From Pseudeuparius sepicola (Eukaryota > Arthropoda > Insecta > Coleoptera > Anthribidae): a stretch of 64,000 bases of DNA. Numbering within the stretch: position 1 is the stretch's first letter; each line of letters starts with the position of its first letter. Made by a program: the position numbers and the translations under genes. The notes below the pieces were generated by a model. That model worked only from the letters and a program-made list of their open reading frames with translations. It had not been told where the DNA came from and made no database searches. Location: contig OY987298.1 in NCBI GenBank assembly GCA_963920635.1, forward strand, positions 85,631,454 to 85,695,453, given 5' to 3'. This document shows, piece after piece, positions 1-11,075 of the stretch.

Positions 1-241
1 GTTCTTTCCGTGTTACTTTCTGGGTATTTCTCTTTAAATGAGTCCTTAGAACAGTGTGTGAACACAGCTTTCGCGAAATTGGATGGGAAATTATGGAATC
101 AGGGATAATTTCGAAGTAATTGCTGAATTCCGCTGGTTCCTCGTCTATTCTCTGTTTTCTCGTAACTTTAGTTTTTTTGTGAATTTCGATAGGAAATGTT
201 CCTTTCGTGTAACTTTCTGTGCATTTATCTTTAAATGAGTC
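1..241 (+). repeat. forward run, entering at window edge
   Basis: About 1.2 forward monomers, matching 12224-12464, 21413-21653, 37241-37481 and 53417-53657. It ends at an ATGAGTC junction. No other feature seen. Confidence 0.93.
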
Positions 242-510
242 TCAAGTTACGAGAAAACAGAGAATCGACGAAGAACCAGCGGAATTCAGCAATTACTTCG
301 AAATTATCCCTGATTCAATAATTTCCCATCCAATTTCGCAAAAACTGTGTTCACACACTGTTCTACTACTAAGGTTAAGAGAAATACACGGAAATAACCC
401 GAAAAGAATACTTCCTATCGAAATTCACATAAAAACTAAACAAAGAACGTAAGATTGTGAGTTTAGATGTGAAAACAAGAAAAAGTGAGAGCACTCAAAG
501 TTAGAAAACA
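242..510 (-). repeat. inversion cassette, class Sb (one inverted monomer + spacer)
   Basis: The inverted monomer is 242-440 and begins TCAAGTTACGAG; the allele B spacer is 441-510. Class Sb carries CAGCAATTACTTCG and CTACTACTAAGG. The latter is the complement of AGTAGTAGAAC, which also occurs in the forward monomer downstream as AGTGGTAGAAC. Confidence 0.93.
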
Positions 511-1230
511 ATCGGGGAAAATTCTGGAGTATTTGCTGAATTCCGCTGTTTCTACGTCGATTCACTGTTTTCTCGTAACTTTAGTTTTTATGTGAATTTC
601 GATAGGAAATGTTCTTTTCGGGTCACTTTCCGTGTATTTCTCTTAACCTTAGTGGTAGAACAGTGTGTGAATACGGTTTTTGCGAAATTGGATGGGATAT
701 TATTGAATCAGGCATAATTTCGGAGTATTTGCTGAATTCCGCCGGTTCTACGACATTTCTGTTTTCTCGCAACTTTAGTATTATTGTGAATTTCGATAGG
801 AAATATTCTTTTCGTGTTGCTTTAGGTGTATTTCTCTTAAAATGAGTTCTTAGAACAGTGTGTCAAAACAGTTTTTGCGAAATTGGATGGGAAATTATCG
901 AATCACAGATAATTTCGGAGTATTTGCTGAATTCCGCTGGTTATACGTCGATTCACTGTTTTCTCGTAACTTTAGTTCCTATGTGAATTTCGATAGGAAA
1001 TGTTCCTTTCGTGTATTTCTCTTAACCTTAGTAGTTAGAACAGTGTGTGAACACAGATTTTGCGAAATTGGATGGGAAATTGTGGAATCAGGGATAATTT
1101 CGAAGTAATTGCTGAATTCCGCTGGTTCCTCGTCTATTCTCTGTTTTCTCGTAACTTTAGTTTTTTTGTGAATTTCGATAGGAAATGTTCTTTTCGTGTT
1201 ACTTTCTGTGTATTTCTCTTTAAATGAGTC
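511..1230 (+). repeat. forward run, 720 bp
   Basis: About 3.7 monomers, including the subtypes TTATTGTGAATTTCG and GTGTGTCAAAACAG. The same 720-bp block lies at 12734-13453, 21923-22642, 37751-38470 and 53927-54646. Confidence 0.93.
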
Positions 1231-1499
1231 TCAAGTTACGAGAAAACAGAGAATCGACGAAGAACCAGCGGAATTCAGCAATTACTTCGAAATTATCCCT
1301 GATTCAATAATTTCCCATCCAATTTCGCAAAAACTGTGTTCACACACTGTTCTACTACTAAGGTTAAGAGAAATACACGGAAATAACCCGAAAAGAATAC
1401 TTCCTATCGAAATTCACATAAAAACTAAGCAAAGAACGTAAGATTGTGAGTGTAGATGTGAAAACAAGAAAAAGTGATAGCACTCAAAGTTAGAAAACA
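1231..1499 (-). repeat. inversion cassette, class D2 derivative reduced to one monomer
   Basis: The inverted part is 1231-1429 and the allele A spacer (CTAAGC form) is 1430-1499. Compared with 13454-13916, one inverted monomer (194 bp) has been lost. This explains the only allele A spacer that follows a single inverted monomer. Confidence 0.9.
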
Positions 1500-2097
1500 A
1501 TCGGGGATAATTTTGGAGTATTTGCTGAATTCCGCTGTTTCTACGTCGATTCACTGTTTTCTCGTACTTTAGTTTTTAATGTGAATTTCGATAGGAAATG
1601 TTCTTTTCGGGTCACTTTTCGTGTATTTCTCTTAAAATGGGTCTTTAGAACAGTGCGTGAACACAGTTTTCGCGAAATTGGATGGAAAGTTATTGAATCA
1701 GGGATAATTTCGGAGTATTTGCTGAATTCTCTGTTTTCTCTAAACTTTAGTTTTTTTGTGAATTTCGATAGGAAACGTTCTTTTCGTGTTACTTTCTGTG
1801 TATTTCTCTTAACCTTAGTAGTTAGAACAGTGTGTGAACACAGTTTTTGCGAATTTGGATGGGAAATTGTGGAATCAGGGATAATTTCGGAGTATTTGCT
1901 GAATTGCGCTGGTTCTACGTCGATTCACTGTTTTCTCGTAACTTTAGTTTTTATGTGAATTTCGATTCGAAATGTTCTTTCCGTGTTACTTTCTGGGTAT
2001 TTCTCTTTAAATGAGTCCTTAGAACAGTGTGTGAACACAGCTTTCGCGAAATTGGATGGGAAATTATGGAATCAGGGATAATTTCGAAGTAATTGCT

Positions 2098-2293
2098 GAA
2101 TTCCGCTGGTTCCTCGTCTATTCTCTGTTTTCTCGTAACTTTAGTTTTTTTGTGAATTTCGATAGGAAATGTTCTTTTCGTGTTACTTTCCGAGTATTTC
2201 TCTTAACCTTGGTAGTTAGAACACTGTGTGAATACAATTTCTGCGAAATTGGATGGAAAATTATTGAATCAGGGATAATTTCGGAGTATTGCT
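2098..2293 (+). repeat. representative forward monomer (196 bp)
   Basis: This monomer runs from one EcoRI site to the next and is 196 bp; most neighbours are 197 bp because they read GTATTTGCTG rather than GTATTGCTG. By direct count it has 69 G+C (35%) and 8 CpG, giving CpG observed/expected of about 1.3. The top strand is T-rich. It has a long stop-free frame but shows no codon structure. It contains no internal tandem subrepeat that I can see. Confidence 0.9.
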
Positions 2294-3061
2294 GAATTCC
2301 GCTGGTTCCTCGTCGATTCTCTGTTTTCTCGAAACTTTAGTTTTTTTGTGAATTTCGATAGGAAATTTTCTTTTCGTATTACATTCCGTGTATTTCTCTT
2401 AAAATGAGTCCTTAGAACAGCGTGTGAAAACAGTTTTTGCGAAATTGGATGAGAAATTATGGAATGAGGGATAATTTCGGAGTATTGGCTGAATTCCGCT
2501 GGTTCTACGTCGATTGTCTGTTTTCTCGTAACTTTAGTTTTTATGTGATTTCGATAGGAAATGTTCTTTTCGTATTACATTCCGTGTATTTCTCTTAAAA
2601 TGAGTCCTTAGAACAGCGTGTGAAAACAGTTTTTGCGAAATTGGATGAGAAATTATGGAATCAAGGATAATTTTGGAGTATTTGCTGAATTCCGCTGGTT
2701 CTACGTCGATTCTCTGTTTTCTCGTAACTTTAGTTTTCGATTGGAAATGTTCAATTCGAATTACATTCCGTGTATTTCTTTTAAAATTAGTACTTAGAAC
2801 AGTGTGTGAAAACAGTTTTTGCGAAATTGGATGGGAAATTATCGAATCACGGATAGTTTCGGAGTATTTGCTGAATTCCGCTGGTTCTACGTCGAATCTG
2901 TTTTCTCGTAACTTTAGTTTTTATGTGAATTTCGATAGGAAATGTTCTTTTCGGGTTACTTTCCGAGTATTTCTCTTAAGCTGAATTGCGCCGGTTCTAC
3001 GACAAATCTGTTTTCTCGTAACTTTAGTTTTTATGTGAATTTCGATTGGAAATGTTTTGTG

Positions 3062-3102
3062 AATACACAGAAAGTAACAAGAAATGTTACTTTCTGTGTA
3101 TT
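3062..3102. repeat. perfect hairpin, 17-bp arms, 7-nt loop
   Basis: Left arm AATACACAGAAAGTAAC (3062-3078), loop AAGAAAT, right arm GTTACTTTCTGTGTATT (3086-3102). It looks like a short inverted copy of the monomer segment to its right, inserted with a duplicated AAATGTT. It lies in a monomer marked TGCGCCGGTTCTACGAC. Confidence 0.9.
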
Positions 3103-4352
3103 TCTCTTAAAATAAGTCCTAACAACAGCGTGTGAAAGCAGTTTATGCGAAATTGGATGGTAAATTAAGGAATCAGGGATAATTTCGAAGTAATTGCTGA
3201 ATTCCGCTGGTTCCTCGTCTATTCTCTGTTTTCTCGTACCTTTCTTTTTTCGTGTGAATTTCGATAGGAAATGTTCCTTTCGTGTTACTTTCTGTGTATT
3301 TCTCTTAAAATGAGACCTTAGAACAGTGTGTGAAAACAGTTTATGCGAAATTGGATGGGAAGTTACGGAATCAGGAATAATTTCGGAGTATTTGCTGAAT
3401 TCCGCTGGATCTACGTCGATTCACTGTTTTCTCGTATCTTTAGTTTTTATGTGAATTTCGATTGGAAATGTTCTTTTCAGGTTACTTTCCGAGTATTTCT
3501 CTTAACCTTAGTAGTTAGAACACTGTGTGAATACAATTTTTGCGAAATTGGATGGAAAATTATTGAATCAGGGAAAATTTCGGAGTATTGCTGAATTCCG
3601 CTGGTTCCTCGTCGATTCTCTGTTTTCTCGAAACTTTAGTTTTTTTGTGAATTTCGATAGGAAATGTTCCTTTCGTTTTACATTCCGTGTATTTCTCTTA
3701 AAATGAGTCCTTAGAACAGCGTGTGAAAACAGTTTTTGCGAAATTGGATGAGAAATTATGGAATGAGGGATAATTTCGGAGTATTTGCTGAATTCCGCTG
3801 GTTCTACGTCGATTGTCTGTTTTCTCGTAACTTTAGTTTTTATGTGATTTCGATAGGAAATGTTCTTTTCGTATTACATTCCGTGTATTTCTCTTAAAAT
3901 GAGTCCTTAGAACAGCGTGTGAAAACAGTTTTTGCGAAATTGGATGAGAAATTATGGAATCAAGGATAATTTTGGAGTATTTGCTGAATTCCGCTGGTTC
4001 TACGTCGATTCTCTGTTTTCTCGTAACTTTAGTTTTCGATTGGAAATGTTCAATTCGAATTACATTCCGTGTATTTCTTTTAAAATTAGTACTTAGAACA
4101 GTGTGTGAAAACAGTTTTTGCGAAATTGGATGGGAAATTATCGAATCACGGATAGTTTCGGAGTATTTGCTGAATTCCGCTGGTTCTACGTCGAATCTGT
4201 TTTCTCGTAACTTTAGTTTTTATGTGAATTTCGATAGGAAATGTTCTTTTCGGGTTACTTTCCTTCTTAAGCTGAATTGCGCCGGTTCTACGACAATTCT
4301 GTTTTCTCGTAACTTTAGTTTTTATGTGAATTTCGATTGGAAATGTTTTGTG

Positions 4353-4393
4353 AATACACAGAAAGTAACAAGAAATGTTACTTTCTGTGTATT
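4353..4393. repeat. perfect hairpin, 17-bp arms
   Basis: Same element as at 3062, with perfect arms. The host forward monomer is shortened (TTTCCTTCTTAAGCTG instead of TTTCCGAGTATTTCTCTTAAG). Confidence 0.9.
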
Positions 4394-4597
4394 TCTCTTA
4401 AAATGATTCCTAACAACAGCGTGTGAAAGCAGTTTATGCGAAATTGGATGGTAAATTAAGGAATCAGGGATAATTTCGAAGTAATTGCTGAATTCCGCTG
4501 GTTCCTCGTCTATTCTCTGTTTTCTCGTAACTTCAGTTTTTTTGTGAATTTCGATAGGAAATGTTCTTTTCGTGTTACTTTATTCTTTAAATGAGTC

Positions 4598-5060
4598 TAA
4601 AGTTACGAGAAAACAGAGAATCGACGAAGAACCAGCGGAATTCAGTAATTACTTTGAAATTATCCCTGATTAAATAATTTCCCATCCAATTTCGCATAAA
4701 CTGTCACATATTGTTCTAACTACTAAGGTTAAAAGAAATACAGGGAAAGTAACCCGAAAAGAACATTTCCTATCGAAATTCACATAAAAACTAAAGTTAC
4801 GAGAAAACAGAGAATCGACGAGGAACCAGCGGAATTCAGCAATTACTTCGAAATTATCCCTGATTCAATAATTTCCCATCCAATTTCGAAAAAACTGTGT
4901 TCACACACTGTTCTACTACTAAGGTTAAGAGAAATACACGGAAATAACCCGAAAAGAATACTTCCTATCGAAATTCACATAAAAACTAAACAAAGAACGT
5001 AAGATTGTGAGTGTAGATGTGAAAACAAGAAAAAGTGATAGCACTCAAAGTTAGAAAACA
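4598..5060 (-). repeat. inversion cassette, class D1 (two inverted monomers + spacer)
   Basis: Inverted 4598-4990; spacer 4991-5060 (allele A). Class D1 is entered by a shortened junction (TTACTTTATTCTTTAAATGAG). Its first inverted monomer carries CAGTAATTACTTTGAAATTA and AAATACAGGGAAAGTAACC. Confidence 0.93.
4991..5060 (+). repeat. cassette spacer, allele A (70 bp, representative)
   Basis: This is the non-monomer element found at the inverted-to-forward boundary. It starts CAAAGAACGTAAGATTGTGA, continues through GTGTAGATGTG and AGTGATAGCACTC, and ends TTAGAAAACA before ATCGGGG, where monomer homology resumes. It does not match either strand of the monomer. Allele A (GTGTAG with GTGATA) follows two-monomer inversions. 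A 68-bp form lacks two A in the AAAAAG run (11465, 15020, 20852, 29364, 36482, 52658). No coding potential or known motif is seen. Confidence 0.9.
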
Positions 5061-6950
5061 ATCGGGGAAAATTTTGGAGTATTTGCTGAATTCCGCTGTT
5101 TCTACGTCGATTCACTGTTTTCTCGTAACTTTAGTTTTTATGTGAATTTCGATAGGAAATGTTCTTTTCGGGTCACTTTCCGAGTATTTCTCTTAACCTT
5201 AGTAGTTAGAACAGTGTGTGAAAACAGTTTTTGCGAAATTGGATGGGAAATTTTGGAATCAGGGATAATATCGAAATAATGGCTTAATTCCGCTGGTTCT
5301 TCATCGATTCTCTGTTTTCTCGTAACTTTAGTTCCTATGTGAATTTCGATAGGAAATGTTCCTTTCGTGTATTCCTCTTAACCTTAGTAGTTAGAACAGT
5401 GTGTGAACACAGTTTTTGCGAATTTGGATGGGAAATTGTGGAATCAGGGATAATTTCGAAGTAATTGCTGAATTCCGCTGGTCCCTCGTCGATTCTCTGT
5501 TTTCTCGTAACTTTAGCTTTTTTGGGAATTTCGATAGGAAATGTTCTTTTCGGGTTACTTTCCGAGTATTTCTCTTAACCTTAGTAGTTAAACAGTGTGT
5601 GAAAACAGTTTTTGCGAAATTGGATGGGAAATTTTGGAATCAGGGATAATTTCGGAGTATTTGCTGAATTGCGCTGGTTCTACGTCGATTCACTGTTTTC
5701 TCGTAACTTTAGTTTTTATGTGAATTTCGATTCGAAATGTTCTTTCCGTGTTACTTTCTGGGTATTTCTCTTTAAATGAGTCCTTAGAACAGTGTGTGAA
5801 CACAGCTTTCGCGAAATTGGATGGGAAATTATGGAATCAGGGATAATTTCGAAGTAATTGCTGAATTCCGCTGGTTCCTCGTCTATTCTCTGTTTTCTCG
5901 TAACTTTAGTTTTTTTGTGAATTTCGATAGGAAATGTTCTTTTCGTGTTACTTTCCGAGTATTTCTCTTAACCTTAGTAGTTAGAACACTGTGTGAATAC
6001 AATTTTTGCGAAATTGGATGGAAAATTATTGAATCAGGGATAATTTCGGAGTATTGCTGAATTCCGCTGGTTCCTCGTCGATTCTCTGTTTTCTCGAAAC
6101 TTTAGTTTTTTTGTGAATTTCGATAGGAAATGTTCTTTTCGTATTACATTCCGTGTATTTCTCTTAAAATGAGTCCTTAGAACAGCGTGTGAAAACAGTT
6201 TTTGCGAAATTGGATGAGAAATTATGGAATGAGGGATAATTTCGGAGTATTTGCTGAATTCCGCTGGTTCTACGTCGATTGTCTGTTTTCTCGTAACTTT
6301 AGTTTTTATGTGATTTCGATAGGAAATGTTCTTTTCGTATTACATTCCGTGTATTTCTCTTAAAATGAGTCCTTAGAACAGCGTGTGAAAACAGTTTTTG
6401 CGAAATTGGATGAGAAATTATGGAATGAGGGATAATTTCGGAGTATTTGCTGAATTCCGCTGGTTCTACGTCGATTGTCTGTTTTCTCGTAACTTTAGTT
6501 CCTATGTGAATTTCGATAGGAAATGTTCCTTTCGTGTATTTCTCTTAACCTTAGTAGTTAGAACAGTGTGTGAACACAGATTTTGCGAAATTGGATGGGA
6601 AATTGTGGAATCAGGGATAATTTCGAAGTAATTGCTGAATTCCGCTGGTTCCTCGTCTATTCTCTGTTTTCTCGTAACTTTAGTTTTTATGTGAATTTCG
6701 ATTCGAAATGTTCTTTCCGTGTTACTTTCTGGGTATTTCTCTTTAAATGAGTCCTTAGAACAGTGTGTGAACACAGCTTTCGCGAAATTGGATGGGAAAT
6801 TATGGAATCAGGGATAATTTCGAAGTAATTGCTGAATTCCGCTGGTTCCTCGTCTATTCTCTGTTTTCTCGTAACTTTAGTTTTTTTGTGAATTTCGATA
6901 GGAAATGTTCTTTTCGTGTTACTTTCTGTGTATTTATCTTTAAATGAGTC
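5061..6950 (+). repeat. forward run, 1,890 bp
   Basis: About 9.6 monomers. The first 0.35 kb matches 9486-9840. The two monomers at about 5.42-5.81 kb are missing at 9.84 kb but kept at 34.44 kb and 50.61 kb. The monomer near 5285 reads GGCTTAATTCC and has lost its EcoRI site. Confidence 0.92.
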
Positions 6951-7413
6951 TAAAGTTACGAGAAAACAGAGAATCGACGAAGAACCAGCGGAATTCAGCA
7001 ATTACTTTGTAATTATCCCTTATTAAATAATTTCCCATCCAATTTCGCATAAACTGTCACATATTGTTCTAACTACTAAGGTTAAGAGAAATACACGGAC
7101 AGTATCCCGGAAAGAACATTTCCTATCGAAATTCACTTAAAAACTAAAGTTACGAGAAAACAGAGAATCGACGAGGAACCAGCGGAATTCAGCAATTACT
7201 TCGAAATTATCCCTGATTCAATAATTTCCCATCCAATTTCGCAAAAACTGTGTTCACACACTGTTCTACTACTAAGGTTAAGAGAAATACACGGAAATAA
7301 CCCGAAAAGAATACTTCCTATCGAAATTCACATAAAAACTAAACAAAGAACGTAAGATTGTGAGTGTAGATGTGAAAACAAGAAAAAGTGATAGCACTCA
7401 AAGTTAGAAAACA
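6951..7413 (-). repeat. inversion cassette, class D2 (two inverted monomers + spacer)
   Basis: Inverted 6951-7343; spacer 7344-7413 (allele A). In class D2 the first inverted monomer carries ACTTTGTAATTATCCCTTATT and GGACAGTATCCCGGAAAG, and the junction keeps the full TTTATCTTTAAATGAG. Confidence 0.93.
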
Positions 7414-9022
7414 ATCGGGGAAAATTTTGGAGTATTTGCTGAATTCCGCTGTTTCTACGTCGATTCACTGTTTTCTCGTAACTTTAGTTTTTATGTGAAT
7501 TTCGATAGGAAATGTTCTTTTCGTTTTACATTCCGTGTATTTCTCTTAAAATGAGTCCTTAGAAAAGCGTGTGAAAACAGTTTTTGCGAAATTGGATGAG
7601 AAATTATGGAATCAAGGATAATTTTGGAGTATTTGCTGAATTCCGCTGGTTCTACGTCGATTCTCTGTTTTCTCGTAACTTTAGTTTTCGATTGGAAATG
7701 TTCAATTCGAATTACATTCCGTGTATTTCTTTTAAAATTAGTACTTAGAACAGTGTGTGAAAACAGTTTTTGCGAAATTGGATGGGACATTATCGAATCA
7801 CGGATAGTTTCGGAGTATTTGCTGAATTCCGCTGGTTCTACGTCGAATCTGTTTTCTCGTAACTTTAGTTTTTATGTGAATTTCGATAGGAAATGTTCTT
7901 TTCGTGTTACTTTCCTAGTATTTGTCTTAACCTTAGTAGTTAGAACACTGTGTGAATACAATTTTTGCGAAATTGGATGGAAAATTATTGAATCAGGGAA
8001 AATTTCGGAGTATTGCTGAATTCCGCTGGTTCCTCGTCGATTCTCTGTTTTCTCGAAACTTTAGTTTTTTTGTGAATTTCGATAGGAAATGTTCTTTTCG
8101 TTTTACATTCCGTGTATTTCTCTTAAAATGAGTCCTTAGAACAGCGTGTGAAAACAGTTTTTGCGAAATTGGATGAGAAATTATGGAATGAGGGATAATT
8201 TCGGAGTATTTGCTGAATTCCGCTGGTTCTACGTCGATTGTCTGTTTTCTCGTAACTTTAGTTTTTATGTGATTTCGATAGGAAATGTTCTTTTCGTATT
8301 ACATTCCGTGTATTTCTCTTAAAATGAGTCCTTAGAACAGCGTGTGAAAACAGTTTTTGCGAAATTGGATGAGAAATTATGGAATCAAGGATAATTTTGG
8401 AGTATTTGCTGAATTCCGCTGGTTCTACGTCGATTCTCTGTTTTCTCGTAACTTTAGTTTTCGATTGGAAATGTTCAATTCGAATTACATTCCGTGTATT
8501 TCTTTTAAAATTAGTACTTAGAACAGTGTGTGAAAACAGTTTTTGCGAAATTGGATGGGAAATTATCGAATCACGGATAGTTTCGGAGTATTTGCTGAAT
8601 TCCGCTGGTTCTACGTCGAATCTGTTTTCTCGTAACTTTAGTTTTTATGTGAATTTCGATAGGAAATGTTCTTTTCGGGTTACTTTCCTTCTTAAGCTGA
8701 ATTGCGCCGGTTCTACGACAATTCTGTTTTCTCGTAACTTTAGTTTTTATGTGAATTTCGATTGGAAATGTTTTGTGAATACACAGAAAGTAACAAGAAA
8801 TGTTACTTTCTGTGTATTTCTCTTAAAATGATTCCTAACAACAGCGTGTGAAAGCAGTTTATGCGAAATTGGATGGTAAATTAAGGAATCAGGGATAATT
8901 TCGAAGTAATTGCTGAATTCCGCTGGTTCCTCGTCTATTCTCTGTTTTCTCGTAACTTCAGTTTTTTTGTGAATTTCGATAGGAAATGTTCTTTTCGTGT
9001 TACTTTATTCTTTAAATGAGTC
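7414..9022 (+). repeat. forward run, 1,609 bp
   Basis: About 8.2 monomers. 7606-9022 matches 32201-33617 at an offset of 24,595. The 32 kb copy has one extra monomer just upstream. It contains the hairpin at 8778. Confidence 0.92.
8778..8818. repeat. perfect hairpin, 17-bp arms
   Basis: Copy of the 4353 hairpin at an offset of 4,425, with perfect arms. Confidence 0.9.
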
Positions 9023-9485
9023 TAAAGTTACGAGAAAACAGAGAATCGACGAAGAACCAGCGGAATTCAGTAATTACTTTGAAATTATCCCTGATTAAAT
9101 AATTTCCCATCCAATTTCGCATAAACTGTCACATATTGTTCTAACTACTAAGGTTAAAAGAAATACAGGGAAAGTAACCCGAAAAGAACATTTCCTATCG
9201 AAATTAACATAAAAACTAAAGTTACGAGAAAACAGAGAATCGACGAGGAACCAGCGGAATTCAGCAATTACTTCGAAATTATCCCTGATTCAATAATTTC
9301 TCATCCAATTTCGAAAAAACTGTGTTCACACACTGTTCTACTACTAAGGTTAAGAGAAATACACGGAAATAACCCGAAAAGAATACTTCCTATCGAAATT
9401 CACATAAAAACTAAACAAAGAACGTAAGATTGTGAGTGTAGATGTGAAAACAAGAAAAAGTGATAGCACTCAAAGTTAGAAAACA
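9023..9485 (-). repeat. inversion cassette, class D1
   Basis: Inverted 9023-9415; spacer 9416-9485 (allele A). Copy of 4598-5060 at an offset of 4,425. It shares AAATTAACATAAAAAC and AATTTCTCATCC with the 33618 cassette. Confidence 0.93.
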
Positions 9486-11075
9486 ATCGGGGAAAATTTT
9501 GGAGTATTTGCTGAATTCCGCTGTTTCTACGTCGATTCACTGTTTTCTCGTAACTTTAGTTTTTATGTGAATTTCGATAGGAAATGTTCTTTTCGGGTCA
9601 CTTTCCGAGTATTTCTCTTAACCTTAGTAGTTAGAACAGTGTGTGAAAACAGTTTTTGCGAAATTGGATGGGAAATTTTGGAATCAGGGATAATATCGAA
9701 ATAATGGCTTAATTCCGCTGGTTCTTCATCGATTCTCTGTTTTCTCGTAACTTTAGTTCCTATGTGAATTTCGATAGGAAATGTTCCTTTCGTGTATTCC
9801 TCTTAACCTTAGTAGTTAGAACAGTGTGTGAACACAGTTTTCGCGAAATTGGATGGGAAATTATGGAATCAGGGATAATTTCGAAGTAATTGCTGAATTC
9901 CGCTGGTTCCTCGTCTATTCTCTGTTTTCTCGTAACTTTAGTTTTTTTGTGAATTTCGATAGGAAATGTTCTTTTCGTGTTACTTTCCGAGTATTTCTCT
10001 TAACCTTAGTAGTTAGAACACTGTGTGAATACAATTTTTGCGAAATTGGATGGAAAATTATTGAATCAGGGATAATTTCGGAGTATTGCTGAATTCCGCT
10101 GGTTCCTCGTCGATTCTCTGTTTTCTCGAAACTTTAGTTTTTTTTGTGAATTTCGATAGGAAATGTTCTTTTCGTATTACATTCCGTGTATTTCTCTTAA
10201 AATGAGTCCTTAGAACAGCGTGTGAAAACAGTTTTTGCGAAATTGGATGAGAAATTATGGAATGAGGGATAATTTCGGAGTATTTGCTGAATTCCGCTGG
10301 TTCTACGTCGATTGTCTGTTTTCTCGTAACTTTAGTTTTTATGTGATTTCGATAGGAAATGTTCTTTTCGTATTACATTCCGTGTATTTCTCTTAAAATG
10401 AGTCCTTAGAACAGCGTGTGAAAACAGTTTTTGCGAAATTGGATGAGAAATTATGGAATCAAGGATAATTTTGGAGTATTTGCTGAATTCCGCTGGTTCT
10501 ACGTCGATTCTCTGTTTTCTCGTAACTTTAGTTTTCGATTGGAAATGTTCAATTCGAATTACATTGCGTGTATTTCTTTTAAAATTAGTACTTAGAACAG
10601 TGTGTGAAAACAGTTTTTGCGAAATTGGATGGGAAATTATCGAATCACGGATAGTTTCGGAGTATTTGCTGAATTCCGCTGGTTCTACGTCGAATCTGTT
10701 TTCTCGTAACTTTAGTTTTTATGTGAATTTCGATAGGAAATGTTCTTTTCGGGTTACTTTCCGAGTATTTCTCTTAAGCTGAATTGCGCCGGTTCTACGA
10801 CAATTCTGTTTTCTCGTAACTTTAGTTTTTATGTGAATTTCGATTGGAAATGTTTTGTGAATACACAGAAAGTTACAAGAAATGTTACTTTCTGTGTATT
10901 TCTCTTAAAATGAGTCCTAACAACAGCGTGTGAAAGCAGTTTATGCGAAATTGGATGGTAAATTAAGGAATCAGGGATAATTTCGAAGTAATTGCTGAAT
11001 TCCGCTGAATTCAGTTTTTTTGTGAATTTCGATAGGAAATGTTCTTTTCGTGTTACTTTCTTCTTTAAATGAGTC
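9486..11075 (+). repeat. forward run, 1,590 bp, with two deletions relative to 34 kb copy
   Basis: About 8 monomers. Against 34081-36092 it lacks 393 bp (two monomers) near 9845 and a net 29 bp near 11008, where TCCGCTGAATTCAG replaces part of a monomer and creates an extra EcoRI site. Confidence 0.9.
10860..10900. repeat. imperfect hairpin (one arm mismatch)
   Basis: Same element as at 3062, but the left arm reads AAAGTTAC instead of AAAGTAAC, leaving one mismatch in 17. Confidence 0.88.

Larger units (their letters stand above)
1500..4597 (+). repeat. forward run, 3,098 bp (longest)
   Basis: About 15.7 monomers, the longest uninverted stretch in the window. 1500 to about 3290 matches 25488 to about 27278. 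A 381-bp stretch at 27.3-27.7 kb, holding a cassette, is absent here. 3.47-4.6 kb matches 7.9-9.02 kb at an offset of 4,425. It contains two 41-bp hairpins. Confidence 0.92.

Noticed and set aside
242..510. Foldback or terminal-inverted-repeat transposon
   Set aside because: The inverted arms plus spacer look like a foldback element, but no target-site duplication flanks a cassette, no transposase is present, and the arms are ordinary satellite monomers. An ancient foldback origin cannot be excluded.
441..510. Spacer as a small RNA or tRNA gene
   Set aside because: It is A-rich with little internal pairing and shows no A/B box pattern, no T run acting as a terminator and no cloverleaf.
3062..3102. 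Intrinsic transcription terminator
   Set aside because: The hairpin is AT-rich, has no following T run and no gene upstream. It is better explained as a templated inverted insertion.
3954..4406. Open frames of 60-193 codons on both strands as protein genes
   Set aside because: They are translations of the same monomer (FSFYVNFDRKCSF, VTRKQRIDEEPAEFSNY), occur in both orientations, start and stop wherever monomer phase shifts, and have no codon structure, splice context or family resemblance. The longest (about 150 codons forward, 193 reverse) simply span two or three monomers with compensating indels.
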